Both the position numbers and the translations under genes were made by a program. The notes beneath the pieces are model-generated. The model had not been told where the DNA came from, did not search any database, and was given only the letters and a program-made list of their open reading frames with translations. This document shows positions 7,326 to 15,855 of a stretch of DNA of 64,000 nucleotides, one piece after another. The number at the start of each line of letters is the position of its first letter. Position 1 is the stretch's first letter. Source of the DNA: Streptomyces colonosanans (GTDB lineage: Bacteria > Actinomycetota > Actinomycetes > Streptomycetales > Streptomycetaceae). The stretch is taken from the NCBI RefSeq assembly GCF_001866645.1, contig NZ_MLYP01000042.1, forward strand, positions 119,208 through 183,207, in the 5' to 3' direction.

Positions 7326-8657
7326 TTACTTGTCCGGTGAGTCGAGAGAGGGGCCGAGGATCCAGCTGGCGATCTCTCGGATCGCGCCGTCGCCACCCGG
7401 GACGGTGGTGACAGCGCGTGCGGCGCCGCGTACGACGTCGTGGGCGCTCGCGACCGCCACGGGCCAGCCGACGAGGCCGAAGCACGGGAGGTCGTTGACG
7501 TCGTTGCCGACGTAGAGCACGCGCTCGGGCGCGATGCCCTGCTCCTCGCACCACTGCTTCAGTGCGAGGTCCTTCCGGTCGATGCCGTGCAGGACCGGGA
7601 TCTGCAGCTTCCGGGCCCGTGCGGCGACGACCGGGTTCTGCTCCGTGGACAGGATCAGCATCGCCAGGTCGCTTCTGCGCAGCGCGGCGATGCCGAGGCC
7701 GTCCCCGCGGTGCACGGAGACGAACTCGCGTCCGTCGGAGTCGATCAGCACCCTGTCGTCGGTCTGGGTGCCGTCGAAGTCGAGTACGACCGCGTCGATG
7801 TCGACGCGGGTCGGAAGGGCGCCGGGCCTGGACGCGTCGAAGAGGGGTGCGAGGGCACGGGCGCGGGCCAGGTCGTGCGGGTCGTCGATCTCCAGCACCC
7901 GGGCCGGGTCGGTGCGCACGAGTTCCGTACGGCCGAAGAAGCGGTGCCGGTGTCTGCGCAGCCCGGCCGCGTCCATGGCGTACGCGGCGCCGGTCTCCAG
8001 CAGGTCCTGGGGGCGGTCCTGGCGGCGCGGCCGGAAGGACTTGTCGTGGTTGACGCCGTACCCGCCGTCCGTGGCCGGGGCGTCGGCAAGCGCGGTGCCG
8101 CCTTCGCCGGCCTCCGGCCGGGCGGACCTCCCGTTCGCCTCGCCGGTGCGGGGCGGCACGGTGACCGGCGCGGGCTCGTCCGCCGTGTCGCGCCAGACGA
8201 AGCCGTGGAAGGGGGCCACGGTCAGCGCGGTGTCCGCGCCGTTCTCGACGACGGCCGCGGCCACCCCGTCGACGTCGTCGCGGACGAGGAACGGGCTGGT
8301 GCACTGGACGAGCAGCACCACGTCGACCGGCGAGCCGTGCAGTGCCTCGTGGGCGTCCATGGCGTGCAGGACGGCGTCCTCGGAGGTGGCGGTGTCGCCG
8401 GCGATCGCGGCGGGGCGGAGCACGGTCTCGGCGCCTGCCTCGCGGGCGGCGGCGGCGATCGCCGGGTCGTCGGTGGAGACCACGACATCGGTGATCAGCC
8501 GGGCGGCCCGGCACTCGCGCACCGCACGGGCGACCAGCGGCACACCGCCGACCGGGGCGAGGTTCTTCGCGGGCACGCCCTTGGAGCCGCCGCGCGCGGG
8601 AATCACCGCGAGCACGCGACGCAACGGCGACGCCTGTCCCGTTTCCGGGTTGGACAT
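7326..8657 (-). CDS. Acylneuraminate cytidylyltransferase fused to a HAD phosphatase (NeuA-KdsC-like)
   Basis: 443 residues. Residues 10-280 are a NeuA-type CMP-nonulosonate synthetase: VIPARGGSKGVPAKN nucleotide-binding loop, STDDPAI, VQCTSPFLVRDDVD, and a later DPHDLARA. Residues ~295-443 are a KdsC-like HAD phosphatase with the nucleophile motif VVLDFDGTQTDD, STEQNP, and the metal-binding YVGNDVNDL. The fusion would dephosphorylate the 9-phosphate and activate the free sugar with CTP. A low-complexity Pro/Gly/Ala insertion (about residues 165-200) interrupts the synthetase half and is likely a surface loop. The start ATG at 8657 was chosen over an upstream in-frame start because of a GGAGTGGAG site. 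It lies 14 bp ahead of the NeuB gene. Confidence 0.87.
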   Translation of the reverse strand: MSNPETGQASPLRRVLAVIPARGGSKGVPAKNLAPVGGVPLVARAVRECRAARLITDVVVSTDDPAIAAAAREAGAETVLRPAAIAGDTATSEDAVLHAMDAHEALHGSPVDVVLLVQCTSPFLVRDDVDGVAAAVVENGADTALTVAPFHGFVWRDTADEPAPVTVPPRTGEANGRSARPEAGEGGTALADAPATDGGYGVNHDKSFRPRRQDRPQDLLETGAAYAMDAAGLRRHRHRFFGRTELVRTDPARVLEIDDPHDLARARALAPLFDASRPGALPTRVDIDAVVLDFDGTQTDDRVLIDSDGREFVSVHRGDGLGIAALRRSDLAMLILSTEQNPVVAARARKLQIPVLHGIDRKDLALKQWCEEQGIAPERVLYVGNDVNDLPCFGLVGWPVAVASAHDVVRGAARAVTTVPGGDGAIREIASWILGPSLDSPDK

Positions 8658-8698
8658 GGGCTCCACTCCTTGGGGTCCTGGGCGGGGTGTCCGCTCGC

Positions 8699-10054
8699 TC
8701 ACAGCTCCCCCATCCGCCGGATCACGGGCGCGACGCGCTGCACTCCGTGGCGGTAGGCGCCACGGGCGGCGCGGCGGACGATCTGGCGTACCGGGCTGGG
8801 CGCCTTGTCGGCGGCGGGAGCGCCCGGCAGCGGGCTGCCGTCCGGGGCGAGGTGGTGGCGGGCGAGGACGCCGGGCAGATAGCCGGGCGCGGTGACGGGG
8901 GTGTAGTAGGGCTTCAGCGGCGGGAGTTCACCGGCGGCGAGCAGTTCGGCGATGCGCCGGCGCGCCGTGTCGAAGGCGGCGGCGTACCGGCTGCCCACCG
9001 CCACGCCCTGGCGGGCCACCCACCACGGGTCCGGTACGGGCTCGTGCCCGGCGTCGAGCTGGTCCCAGGAGGCCAGGCAGCCGGAGCCCACGAAGTGGTG
9101 GTTGCCGAGCGCCTCCCGCACCCCGAGGTCGGTCAGGACGACGGTGGGGACACGCCGGTGCAGGGACTCCAGCGCGGCCGTCGAACTGACCGTGACCAGC
9201 AGGTCGGTGCCGTCCAGGACCTCGCCCATGTTCCCGTACACCAGACGGAAGTTGGCCGGCAGGTCCTGCCTCTGGGCGAGCTTCTGGTACGGGAGTTCCT
9301 CGATGTGCGTGGTGTGTTCGCCCGGCTTGGAGCGGAGCTTGAGCAGCACCTCGCGCTCGGGGTGCCGGCGTGCGTGCCGGATCAGCCGGTCCAGCAGGTA
9401 CGTACGGTCCGCGCGGGTCTGCGGGACGGAGGGCTGTGCGGCGAAGACGACCGTGTAGGGGGCCTTCTTCTCGTAGGGCGCACCGCCGAGGAAGGGCAGC
9501 GCCACCTCGGTCACCGACGAGGCGTCGGCGCCCACTCCCTCGTACACCGCCCGGAAACGGTCGGCGTCCTGACCGGAGTTGGCAAGGACCAGGTCCGCGC
9601 CGTGCCGCAGCAGCAGGCCGTCGGCGAGCTTCTCGTAGACGACGCCGACGTAGCCGGTGACGACGACGGGCCGCTCGGTGCGCCCCTGCCAGGCGTGGGC
9701 CAGTCCGTGCAGCATCGCCTGGACTCCGCCACCGACGAGGGCGAGCACGAGCAGGTCGTACGGCTCCTTCGTCATCTCGCGCAGGAACTCGGCGGCGGTC
9801 ACCTCGCGGAGAGAGTCCGCGCGGACGCCGACCTCGTCGAGCTGGCGGGCGGTGGGGGTGGCACGGCCCCGCAGGAGGAAGCCGTCGAGCCGGATGTCCG
9901 GATCGGTGGCCCCATCGGGTGTTCCTGTCGATTCCGCGGGCTGCGTGAATTCCGTCGGTGAAATACGGTTCGCGGTGAGCGCGCCCCATTTCCACCGGGT
10001 ATCGGAATCCGCTAGGACGGCTACCCGCAAGGGTTTGGCAGTACTTGCTGGCAC
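8699..10054 (-). CDS. DUF6716-type putative glycosyltransferase of the nonulosonate cluster
   Basis: About 451 residues. I start it at GTG 10054 (VPASTAKPLRVAVLAD), which gives the usual short lead into the first beta strand; the ORF opens at 10093. The protein looks like a GT-B enzyme. It has an N-terminal Rossmann half (RVAVLADSDTRWKW), a DLLVLALVGGG segment, then a C-terminal half with VFAAQPSVPQTR, EVLLKLRSKPGEHTTH, VSSTAALESL and VVLTDLGVRE. The S-T-A-x-E segment resembles nucleotide-sugar sites of polysialyltransferase-like proteins. It heads the minus-strand arm of the cluster, with the NeuA fusion 41 bp downstream. The biochemical role has not been assigned by me beyond glycosyl transfer. 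Confidence 0.65.
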   Translation of the reverse strand: MPASTAKPLRVAVLADSDTRWKWGALTANRISPTEFTQPAESTGTPDGATDPDIRLDGFLLRGRATPTARQLDEVGVRADSLREVTAAEFLREMTKEPYDLLVLALVGGGVQAMLHGLAHAWQGRTERPVVVTGYVGVVYEKLADGLLLRHGADLVLANSGQDADRFRAVYEGVGADASSVTEVALPFLGGAPYEKKAPYTVVFAAQPSVPQTRADRTYLLDRLIRHARRHPEREVLLKLRSKPGEHTTHIEELPYQKLAQRQDLPANFRLVYGNMGEVLDGTDLLVTVSSTAALESLHRRVPTVVLTDLGVREALGNHHFVGSGCLASWDQLDAGHEPVPDPWWVARQGVAVGSRYAAAFDTARRRIAELLAAGELPPLKPYYTPVTAPGYLPGVLARHHLAPDGSPLPGAPAADKAPSPVRQIVRRAARGAYRHGVQRVAPVIRRMGEL

Positions 10055-10253
10055 GCCGAAGACGCTAGGAAGCGATTCCAATGTCCAGCCCAACCGGAAC
10101 TCAACAAATGGTTAACAACACATCGATGGACGGGGAATCAGCCCCGGATCGACCCGCGAAAGAAGCGGGTTCACGGCTTCGCCACGCGGCGTTCACCTAT
10201 CATCAAGTCGATGGTAAAGACGCGGCCCGGACCAGCCCATTAACGTCACCTTC
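10055..10253. promoter_or_regulatory. Divergent promoter region of the nonulosonate glycopolymer cluster
   Basis: A 199-bp spacer separates the minus-strand arm (from 10054) from the plus-strand arm (from 10254). It is clearly richer in A and T than its surroundings, for example AACAAATGGTTAACAACAC near 10100-10118. It must carry promoters for both arms. I do not see a confident -35/-10 pair. Confidence 0.5.
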
Positions 10254-11231
10254 GTGGTCAAGCTCTCCGTCATCGTGCCGTTCTACAACGTGCAGCAATA
10301 CGCCCCGGATGCCCTGAGATCCCTGCGCGCGAATGCGCGCGAGGACTTCGAGTTCGTCCTCGTCGACGACTGCTCGACGGACGGGACGAAAGAAATCCTC
10401 GAGCGCGCGGAACGCGAACTGCCTGGTGCAGTGCTCATCAGGCGGGCCGAGAAAGGGGTGTCCGCCGCGCGGAATACCGGTATCGACGCGGCACGCGGCG
10501 AGTACCTGACCTTCATGGACGGCGACGACTGGGCGGCCCCCGGGTACTTCGCGCAACTGCTTGCCGCCGTCGAGTCCCTGGGCTGCGATTTCATCCGCAC
10601 CGACCACGTGCGGTTCACGGGTCCGCAGCGTACGGTGCACCGCGTCCCGTTCGGGCCGCGGAACGTCGTCGTCCCGCCGCGCAGCGTGATCCTCCCGGCG
10701 GACCGCTCCACCCCGGTCGACTACCCGTACTCCTGGGCCGGCGCCTACCACCGCAGGCTGGCCGACGAGGGCCTGCTGCACTTCCCCGAGGACCTGCGCA
10801 CCGCCGAGGACCGCCCGTGGATCTGGCGGCTGCACCGGAAGGCCACGTCGTTCGCCGTGCCCGACCTGCTCGGCATCTTCTACCGCAGGGGAGTCACGTC
10901 CTCGCTCACGCAGATCGGCGACATGCGGCAACTGGACTTCATCCGCGCCTTCGACCGCGTCCTGGCGGAGCTCGGCGAGGACCCCGAAGGCGAGCGGTTT
11001 CTGCCGAAGGCGGTGCGCACCTACTGCGCGATCATCACGCACCATCTGGCGACCATCGACAAGTTCGAACCGCATGTGGCGCGCAAACTGCGCTCGTCGA
11101 GCGCCGCCGCGCTGCGGCGGATGCCCCAGGACCTGCTCGCCGAGACCCTGGACTCCATGGACGTGGCACGCGCCGCCCGGCTGCGCCGACTGCGCAGGAG
11201 GCCCTCTACGGCCGGGGAGGCCGCCGCATGA
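10254..11231 (+). CDS. Family 2 glycosyltransferase (GT-A)
   Basis: 325 residues from a GTG at 10254. A classic GT2 N-terminus is visible: KLSVIVPFYNVQQY, then FVLVDDCSTDGT, GVSAARNTGIDAARG and FMDGDDW (DxD metal site) within the first 100 residues. The C-terminal half is less conserved, with a YPYSWAGAYHRR segment and a basic tail (LRRLRRRPST). GT2 enzymes transfer sugars from nucleotide donors to lipid or polymer acceptors on the inner membrane face. It overlaps the next gene by ATGA, so the two are coupled, and it lies opposite the NeuB/NeuA arm. A role in building the nonulosonate cell-wall polymer is inferred from context. Confidence 0.88.
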   Translation: MVKLSVIVPFYNVQQYAPDALRSLRANAREDFEFVLVDDCSTDGTKEILERAERELPGAVLIRRAEKGVSAARNTGIDAARGEYLTFMDGDDWAAPGYFAQLLAAVESLGCDFIRTDHVRFTGPQRTVHRVPFGPRNVVVPPRSVILPADRSTPVDYPYSWAGAYHRRLADEGLLHFPEDLRTAEDRPWIWRLHRKATSFAVPDLLGIFYRRGVTSSLTQIGDMRQLDFIRAFDRVLAELGEDPEGERFLPKAVRTYCAIITHHLATIDKFEPHVARKLRSSSAAALRRMPQDLLAETLDSMDVARAARLRRLRRRPSTAGEAAA

Positions 11232-12616
11232 CCACACCGTCCACGTCCCTGCGCGCCGCGACCGGCGCGGACGGCACCCGCCGCACCACGCAGATCTTCT
11301 GCGCCTCCACCCTGTACGGCGCCGCCACGCTGGCCGCCGCGATCGACTCGGACCTGTTCGGTCCCGCGGACCGGCGGCTTCTGCTCGTCAGCAACAACAG
11401 CGCGGCACCGGAGCTGTCCCCGGCCTTCGACACCTCCCCGGGATTCACGCAGCTGCGCGACCGGTTCGACGACGTGCTGTCGTGGAACGAGGCCATCTCT
11501 CCCTTCCATCCGAGCGGTTGGGGGCCGCGCCCCGACGACCAGCCACTGTGGGAACGCCATCTGCGGCTGCTGTGGGACCTGGGCGACGACCGTGTGGAGC
11601 TGGCGGTCGAGTCCATCCAGGTGAACCCCGCGCTCGCCCTCTGCCAGATCTTCGACGGCGCCCCCGTGGACGTCTACGCGGACGGACTGATGAGCTACGG
11701 CCCGACCCGCTTCAAGATCGATCCGCTGGTCGGCACCCGGATACGGCGCGCCCTCCACCTCGACCTCGTTCCGGGCCTGAAGCCGCTGCTCCTCACGGAG
11801 TTCGCCGTCGAGCCCAAGGTCGTTCCGACGGAAGCCTTCCTGAAGGTACTCGCCCAACTCACCGCGATCTGCGACGAGTTGCCCGTGATCCACGAGCCGG
11901 CCCTGCTGCTCGGCCAATATCTCTCCGCCCTCGGCATTCTGACGCCCGAGGAAGAGGAGGACCTTCATGTGCGGATGCTGAAGGGTGCCGTCTCGCTCGG
12001 CCACCGGCGCGTGGTGTTCAAGCCGCACCCCTCGGCCCCGGCCCGCTGGTCCCAGGCCCTGGAGAAGGAGGCCGAGAATCTGGGTGCCGACCTCATGGTG
12101 CTGGACACGCCGGTCCTCGCCGAGGCGGTCTACCAGCGGATGCAGCCCGCGCTGGTCGTCGGCTGCTTCTCCACCGCCCTGCTCACCGCCTCGGCGCTGT
12201 ACGGTCTGCCCGTCGCCCGCACCGGCACCGGCATCCTGCTGGAGCGGCTGACGCCGTACGAGAACAGCAACCGCGTGCCGGTGACCATCGTCGACGCGCT
12301 GCTGCCCGATCTGGCCGACCACGCCGCCGTCGCCGAGCAGCGCCGGGGCATGGACGCCGAGGGCCTGACCGAACTGATCCGGGCCGTCGGCTACGCCATG
12401 CAGTCGAAGATCTACCCGAACCTGCGCCCGGCCGCCGAGCAGTACCTGGGCACGCGCCTGGACCAGTACACCTGGCGCTACTTCAAGCGCCGCCGCCTGA
12501 CCTCGCTGGCGCTGCCCGGCGGGGTCCCGTCCCAGCTGGCCTTCATCCCGCGCAATGCGACGGTGCGGCGGATGGCTCGACACGCCCGCTCGCTGAGGCG
12601 AGCGGTGGGCCGCTGA
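11228..12616 (+). CDS. Polysialyltransferase-family (PF07388-like) glycosyltransferase
   Basis: 462 residues from ATG 11228, overlapping the upstream TGA. It begins after a short polar lead with TTQIFCASTLYGAATLAAAI, the typical opening of bacterial alpha-2,8-polysialyltransferase-like proteins in actinobacteria. Other features are LLLVSNNSA, VYADGLMSYGPTRFKID, the conserved VVFKPHPSAPARW (KPHP motif) and VVGCFSTALLTASAL (the serine/threonine CMP-sugar site). It probably polymerises or attaches the CMP-activated nonulosonic acid made by the divergent genes. A basic C-terminus (YFKRRRL, RHARSLRRAVGR) may associate with membrane. The substrate is inferred. Confidence 0.8.
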   Translation: MTTPSTSLRAATGADGTRRTTQIFCASTLYGAATLAAAIDSDLFGPADRRLLLVSNNSAAPELSPAFDTSPGFTQLRDRFDDVLSWNEAISPFHPSGWGPRPDDQPLWERHLRLLWDLGDDRVELAVESIQVNPALALCQIFDGAPVDVYADGLMSYGPTRFKIDPLVGTRIRRALHLDLVPGLKPLLLTEFAVEPKVVPTEAFLKVLAQLTAICDELPVIHEPALLLGQYLSALGILTPEEEEDLHVRMLKGAVSLGHRRVVFKPHPSAPARWSQALEKEAENLGADLMVLDTPVLAEAVYQRMQPALVVGCFSTALLTASALYGLPVARTGTGILLERLTPYENSNRVPVTIVDALLPDLADHAAVAEQRRGMDAEGLTELIRAVGYAMQSKIYPNLRPAAEQYLGTRLDQYTWRYFKRRRLTSLALPGGVPSQLAFIPRNATVRRMARHARSLRRAVGR

Positions 12617-12659
12617 GACGCGATCCCGACAGGAGCATCGCGACGAGCATGCGCCGGGC

Positions 12660-12691
12660 GCGAGGACCGGGTCCGATGTCCCGGTCCTCGC
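12660..12691 (+). terminator. Strong hairpin terminator after the polysialyltransferase gene
   Basis: GCGAGGACCGGG at 12660-12671 pairs perfectly with CCCGGTCCTCGC at 12680-12691 around an 8-base loop. It lies 44 bp after the stop codon. There is no U-tract, as is usual in Streptomyces. Confidence 0.7.
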
Positions 12692-12792
12692 CCCTCCCGT
12701 AGGTCCACCGCGCCGAGCCTGCCCGCCGCGCCCATCCGCCGGACCAGCGTCCTGAGGGCTGTCCGAGTGCCACCGCCACCGAAGGAGCGCCT

Positions 12793-14007
12793 GTGATCGA
12801 CCCGCCCGTGGACACCCGAACAACCTCCCCGGGCATCGTGGCCGGCCCCGCCCGCCCGCCGGCCGACACACTCGGCTCCCCGAAGCCGGACAGGCCCCGG
12901 GAGTCCCGGCTGCGCGCCCTGGACGGGCTGCGCCTGGTGGCCGCCCTGATGGTGGCGGCGTACCACTACGGCGGCCGGGACGGGGAGGTGGCCCGCGCCT
13001 GGGGTGCCTCGCCACGACACGAATTCCCCACGCTGTCCCCGTACTTCGCCTACGGCTGCCTCGGCGTGCAGATCTTCTTCGTGATCAGCGGCTTCGTCAT
13101 CTGCATGAGCGGCTGGAGGCGCCCGCCCGTCTCCCACCACCGCCCTTCCGAGGAAGGCGCTCCGCGCCCCTCTGCGCTGCGTTCCTTCTTCGCCTCCCGC
13201 GCTTCTCGGCTGCTGCCCGCCTACTGGGCGGCGATCATCCTCGTGACCGCTGTCTTCGCATTGCCGATGGTCGCCTTCAAGGCGGTCGCGCCGAGCGACG
13301 TACTCGTGAACCTGACGATGCTCCAGCAGCCACTGGGCGTCGACCGGGTGCTGGGCGTGTGCTGGACCCTGTGGGCGGAGATACGGTTCTACGCCCTGTT
13401 CGCGCTGTGCATCGTGCTGCCGGGCGCGAACCGGCGGCGGGTGATCCTGTTCTGCGCCTGCTGGACGCTGGCGGCGGCGATCGCGCAGGGCGCCGAGCAA
13501 CCGCTGCTCGACATCGTCCTGATGCCTCAGTACGCGCCGTTCTTCATCGGCGGCGTCGGCCTGTACCTGGTGCACCGGGACCGGCGTGACGCGTACGCCT
13601 GGGGCATCGTCGGGGTCAGCTGGCTGATCGGCCAGCACTGGGCGGTCAAGGGGCTGTGGCACGCCCCGGCCGTGCACGCCTTCTCCTACCGCACCACCTT
13701 CGGCATCGTCCTCGTCGTCACCCTCGGCTTCCTCGCCGTCGCGGCGATCGCCCTCGGTTGGCTGCACTGGGCGAACTGGCGCTGGCTGACGGTCGCGGGC
13801 GCGCTGACGTACCCCTTCTACCTCGTCCACGAGCACCTGGGCTGGGTGGTCATCAAGGCCCTGCACCAGAGTCTGGGCATCCCGTCGTACGGCACCTTCC
13901 TGCTGACGGTCGCCGCGATGCTGCTGCTGGCCCGGCTGCTGAACCGGTACGTGGAGGAGCGGCTGACGCCGAGGCTGCGTACGGTGCTGTCGCGGCCACG
14001 GCCGTAG
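12793..14007 (+). CDS. Acyltransferase family 3 (OafA/NolL-like) membrane O-acyltransferase
   Basis: 404 residues starting at GTG 12793 with AAGGAG upstream. After a Pro-rich cytoplasmic lead, the AT3 signature appears: RLRALDGLRLVAALMVAAYHYGG (catalytic-type His), then GVQIFFVISGFVICMSG, SRASRLLPAYWAA, WTLWAEIRFYALFA and YPFYLVHEHLG. About ten membrane segments span the rest. Such enzymes O-acylate cell-surface sugars. Its place right after the glycosyltransferase pair suggests O-acylation of the nonulosonate polymer. The terminator hairpin just upstream means it may also have its own promoter. Confidence 0.85.
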   Translation: MIDPPVDTRTTSPGIVAGPARPPADTLGSPKPDRPRESRLRALDGLRLVAALMVAAYHYGGRDGEVARAWGASPRHEFPTLSPYFAYGCLGVQIFFVISGFVICMSGWRRPPVSHHRPSEEGAPRPSALRSFFASRASRLLPAYWAAIILVTAVFALPMVAFKAVAPSDVLVNLTMLQQPLGVDRVLGVCWTLWAEIRFYALFALCIVLPGANRRRVILFCACWTLAAAIAQGAEQPLLDIVLMPQYAPFFIGGVGLYLVHRDRRDAYAWGIVGVSWLIGQHWAVKGLWHAPAVHAFSYRTTFGIVLVVTLGFLAVAAIALGWLHWANWRWLTVAGALTYPFYLVHEHLGWVVIKALHQSLGIPSYGTFLLTVAAMLLLARLLNRYVEERLTPRLRTVLSRPRP

Positions 14008-14034
14008 GCGACCGCCCCGGCCGCCGCCCGGCGC

Positions 14035-14691
14035 CTACGCGCTCGCCAGCGACAGCTTCACCGCGAAGCCCAGGAAGAGGACACCCGCGGCCGAAGTGGC
14101 CCCCGCCGAAAGCCGCTTGCGCCGGCGGAAGGCCGCCGCCAGACGCGTACCGCTGAATATGAGGGCGCTGAGGTAGAGGCAGCTGGCGAGCTGGGCGAAG
14201 GCGCCCAGGACGACGAACGAGAGCGCAGGATAGGCGTAGCCCGGGTCGACGAACTGCACGAAGAAGGCGACGAAGAAGAGGATCGCCTTGGGGTTGAACA
14301 GGCTGACGACGAAGGCGCGACGGAAGGGCCGCTCCTCGGTGCCGGTGGTGGCGGCGGCCAAGGTCTCTTCCACGGCCTTCTCCCGCCGCGCCCGCCACAT
14401 CCCCCACGCGGCCCGCAGCATGCCGACCGCCAGCCACGTCAGATATCCGGCACCGGCGTACTTCACGATCCCGAACAGCAGGGCGTTCGCCTGGAGCAGC
14501 GAGGCGACGCCTGCCGCCGACAGAGTCATCAGTACGGTGTCCCCGCACCAGACCCCGGCCGCGGCCGTGTACCCGGCACGCACACCGCGCCGGGCGGCGA
14601 CGGACAGCACGTACAGGGAGTTGGGCCCCGGCAGCAGGACGATGAGGACGAGGCCCGCCAAGTAGGTAGGAAGATGGATGACACCGAACAT
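14035..14691 (-). CDS. LysE/RhtB-family amino-acid exporter (LeuE-like)
   Basis: 218 residues with about six membrane helices. The family hallmark LPGPNSLYVLSVAARRGVRAG lies in helix 1 and the following loop, and the second conserved block FNPKAILFFVAFFVQFVDP is in the middle. LysE-type proteins export amino acids or small metabolites across the membrane. I start at ATG 14691 (MFGVIHLPTYL). A GTG at 14721 would add ten residues, but neither start has a clear ribosome site, so the mRNA may be leaderless. Converging neighbours are the acyltransferase on one side and transposase debris on the other. Confidence 0.82.
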   Translation of the reverse strand: MFGVIHLPTYLAGLVLIVLLPGPNSLYVLSVAARRGVRAGYTAAAGVWCGDTVLMTLSAAGVASLLQANALLFGIVKYAGAGYLTWLAVGMLRAAWGMWRARREKAVEETLAAATTGTEERPFRRAFVVSLFNPKAILFFVAFFVQFVDPGYAYPALSFVVLGAFAQLASCLYLSALIFSGTRLAAAFRRRKRLSAGATSAAGVLFLGFAVKLSLASA

Positions 14692-14759
14692 GGAGAGGAG
14701 TGTCGCACGAGGGTACGACACTCCGATTCCGTGTTTCGCGGGGCGAGACGGTCAGTCGT

Positions 14760-15050
14760 CACGGGTTCCGGGCGAACACCGAGGAGGACCAGGAGCGGCT
14801 GGCGGTGTGGCTGGCGACCGAGCTGTGTCCGGTGGAGCTGTCGCGGGACCAGCTGGCGGCCGCGGTGGTGGCCCGGTGCCGCAACGACCACGTCGAGCCC
14901 CCGGCGCCGGGGCAAGTGAAGCGGCTGGTGGGCAAGGCGGTCAAGGAGTTCGAGGCGCGGTTCTGCCGCAGCACCTTGGACCGGCTCAGCCACGCGACCC
15001 GCTCGCGGCTGGAGGACCTGATCGCGGGCGACACGGACGGGGAATTCACT
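14760..15050 (+). pseudogene. Tn3-family transposase fragment (N-terminal DUF4158-like region)
   Basis: A plus-strand reading frame in the LysE-kinase spacer encodes HGFRANTEEDQERLAVWL, then LSRDQLAAAVVARCR, VEPPAPGQVKRLV and LDRLSHATRSRLEDLIA. This layout (GFR, D-Q-x-x-L-x-x-WL, a helix ending in RCR, then E-P-P-x-P-G-Q-V-x-R-L-V) is what I recall from the N-terminal domain of Tn3-type transposases in Streptomyces. Nothing upstream (start) or downstream (catalytic DDE region) is present, and no terminal repeats were seen. It is a decayed insertion scar of about 290 bp that explains the otherwise gene-free stretch 14692-15183. Confidence 0.72.
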
Positions 15051-15183
15051 GCCTACCCCCGTACTCACACCTATGGCTGTGTCAGTTTCCGCAAAAGCCA
15101 TTTGGCGATGACTTCGGGAGTCGCTGGGCGCGGTGGCACGGATCCCGCTTGAAGTGAACGAAGCCAACAGCACGTGCGCTCGC

Positions 15184-15855
15184 TCAGCGCGATGGCGATA
15201 CCAAGCCCAGTTCATAGGCGATGATGACCAACTGGACCCGGTCACGGGCCGCCAGCTTGGAGAACAGCCGCCCCACGTGGGCCTTGGCCGTGGCCGGGCT
15301 GATGAAGAGTCGGCCGGCGATCTCGTCGTTGGACAGGCCGCGTCCGATGAGGGTGAGTACCTCGCGTTCCCGGTCGGTGATCCCTTCGATCGCCCCGTGC
15401 CGGGGCGCGGCCGTGGGTTCGGGGCGTGCGGCGAACTCCTCGATGAGGCGGCGGGTCACGCGCGGCGCGATCAGGGCTTCGCCGGCGGCGACCACACGGA
15501 TCGCGGTGAGGATGTCGTCCAAGTCCATGTCCTTGACGAGGAATCCGCTCGCGCCCGCGCGCAGCGCGCCGTAGACGTACTCGTCGTCGTCGAAGGTGGT
15601 GAGGACGAGGACCCGTGCCGTGATCGGGCCGGCGGTGATCAGCCGGGTCGCCTCGATGCCGTCCATGCCGGGCATGCGGATGTCCATCACGACCACATCG
15701 GGCCGGACGTCCTGGACCAGCTGGACCGCTTCGGCGCCCGTGCCGACTTCTCCCAGGATCTCGAGATCCGGGCTGTCCGCGATGAGCACGCGCAGCCCGG
15801 CGCGCACCAGCGGCTGGTCATCGACGAGCACGACACGGACGCGGTGAGGAGTCAT
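15184..15855 (-). CDS. NarL/LuxR-family two-component response regulator
   Basis: 223 residues. The receiver domain (about 5-120) shows VLVDDQPLVRAG with the acidic pair, the phospho-acceptor Asp in VVVMDIRMPGMDG, the conserved LTTFDDD switch Thr and FLVKD lysine. The C-terminal LuxR helix-turn-helix (about 155-215) has ITDREREVLTLIGRGLSNDEIAGRL and ATAKAHVGRLFSKL. Its ATG at 15855 overlaps the kinase stop codon, so it is coupled to that partner. It probably controls the divergent ABC exporter genes starting near 17178, a common layout for antimicrobial or envelope-stress exporters in Streptomyces. Confidence 0.92.
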   Translation of the reverse strand: MTPHRVRVVLVDDQPLVRAGLRVLIADSPDLEILGEVGTGAEAVQLVQDVRPDVVVMDIRMPGMDGIEATRLITAGPITARVLVLTTFDDDEYVYGALRAGASGFLVKDMDLDDILTAIRVVAAGEALIAPRVTRRLIEEFAARPEPTAAPRHGAIEGITDREREVLTLIGRGLSNDEIAGRLFISPATAKAHVGRLFSKLAARDRVQLVIIAYELGLVSPSR

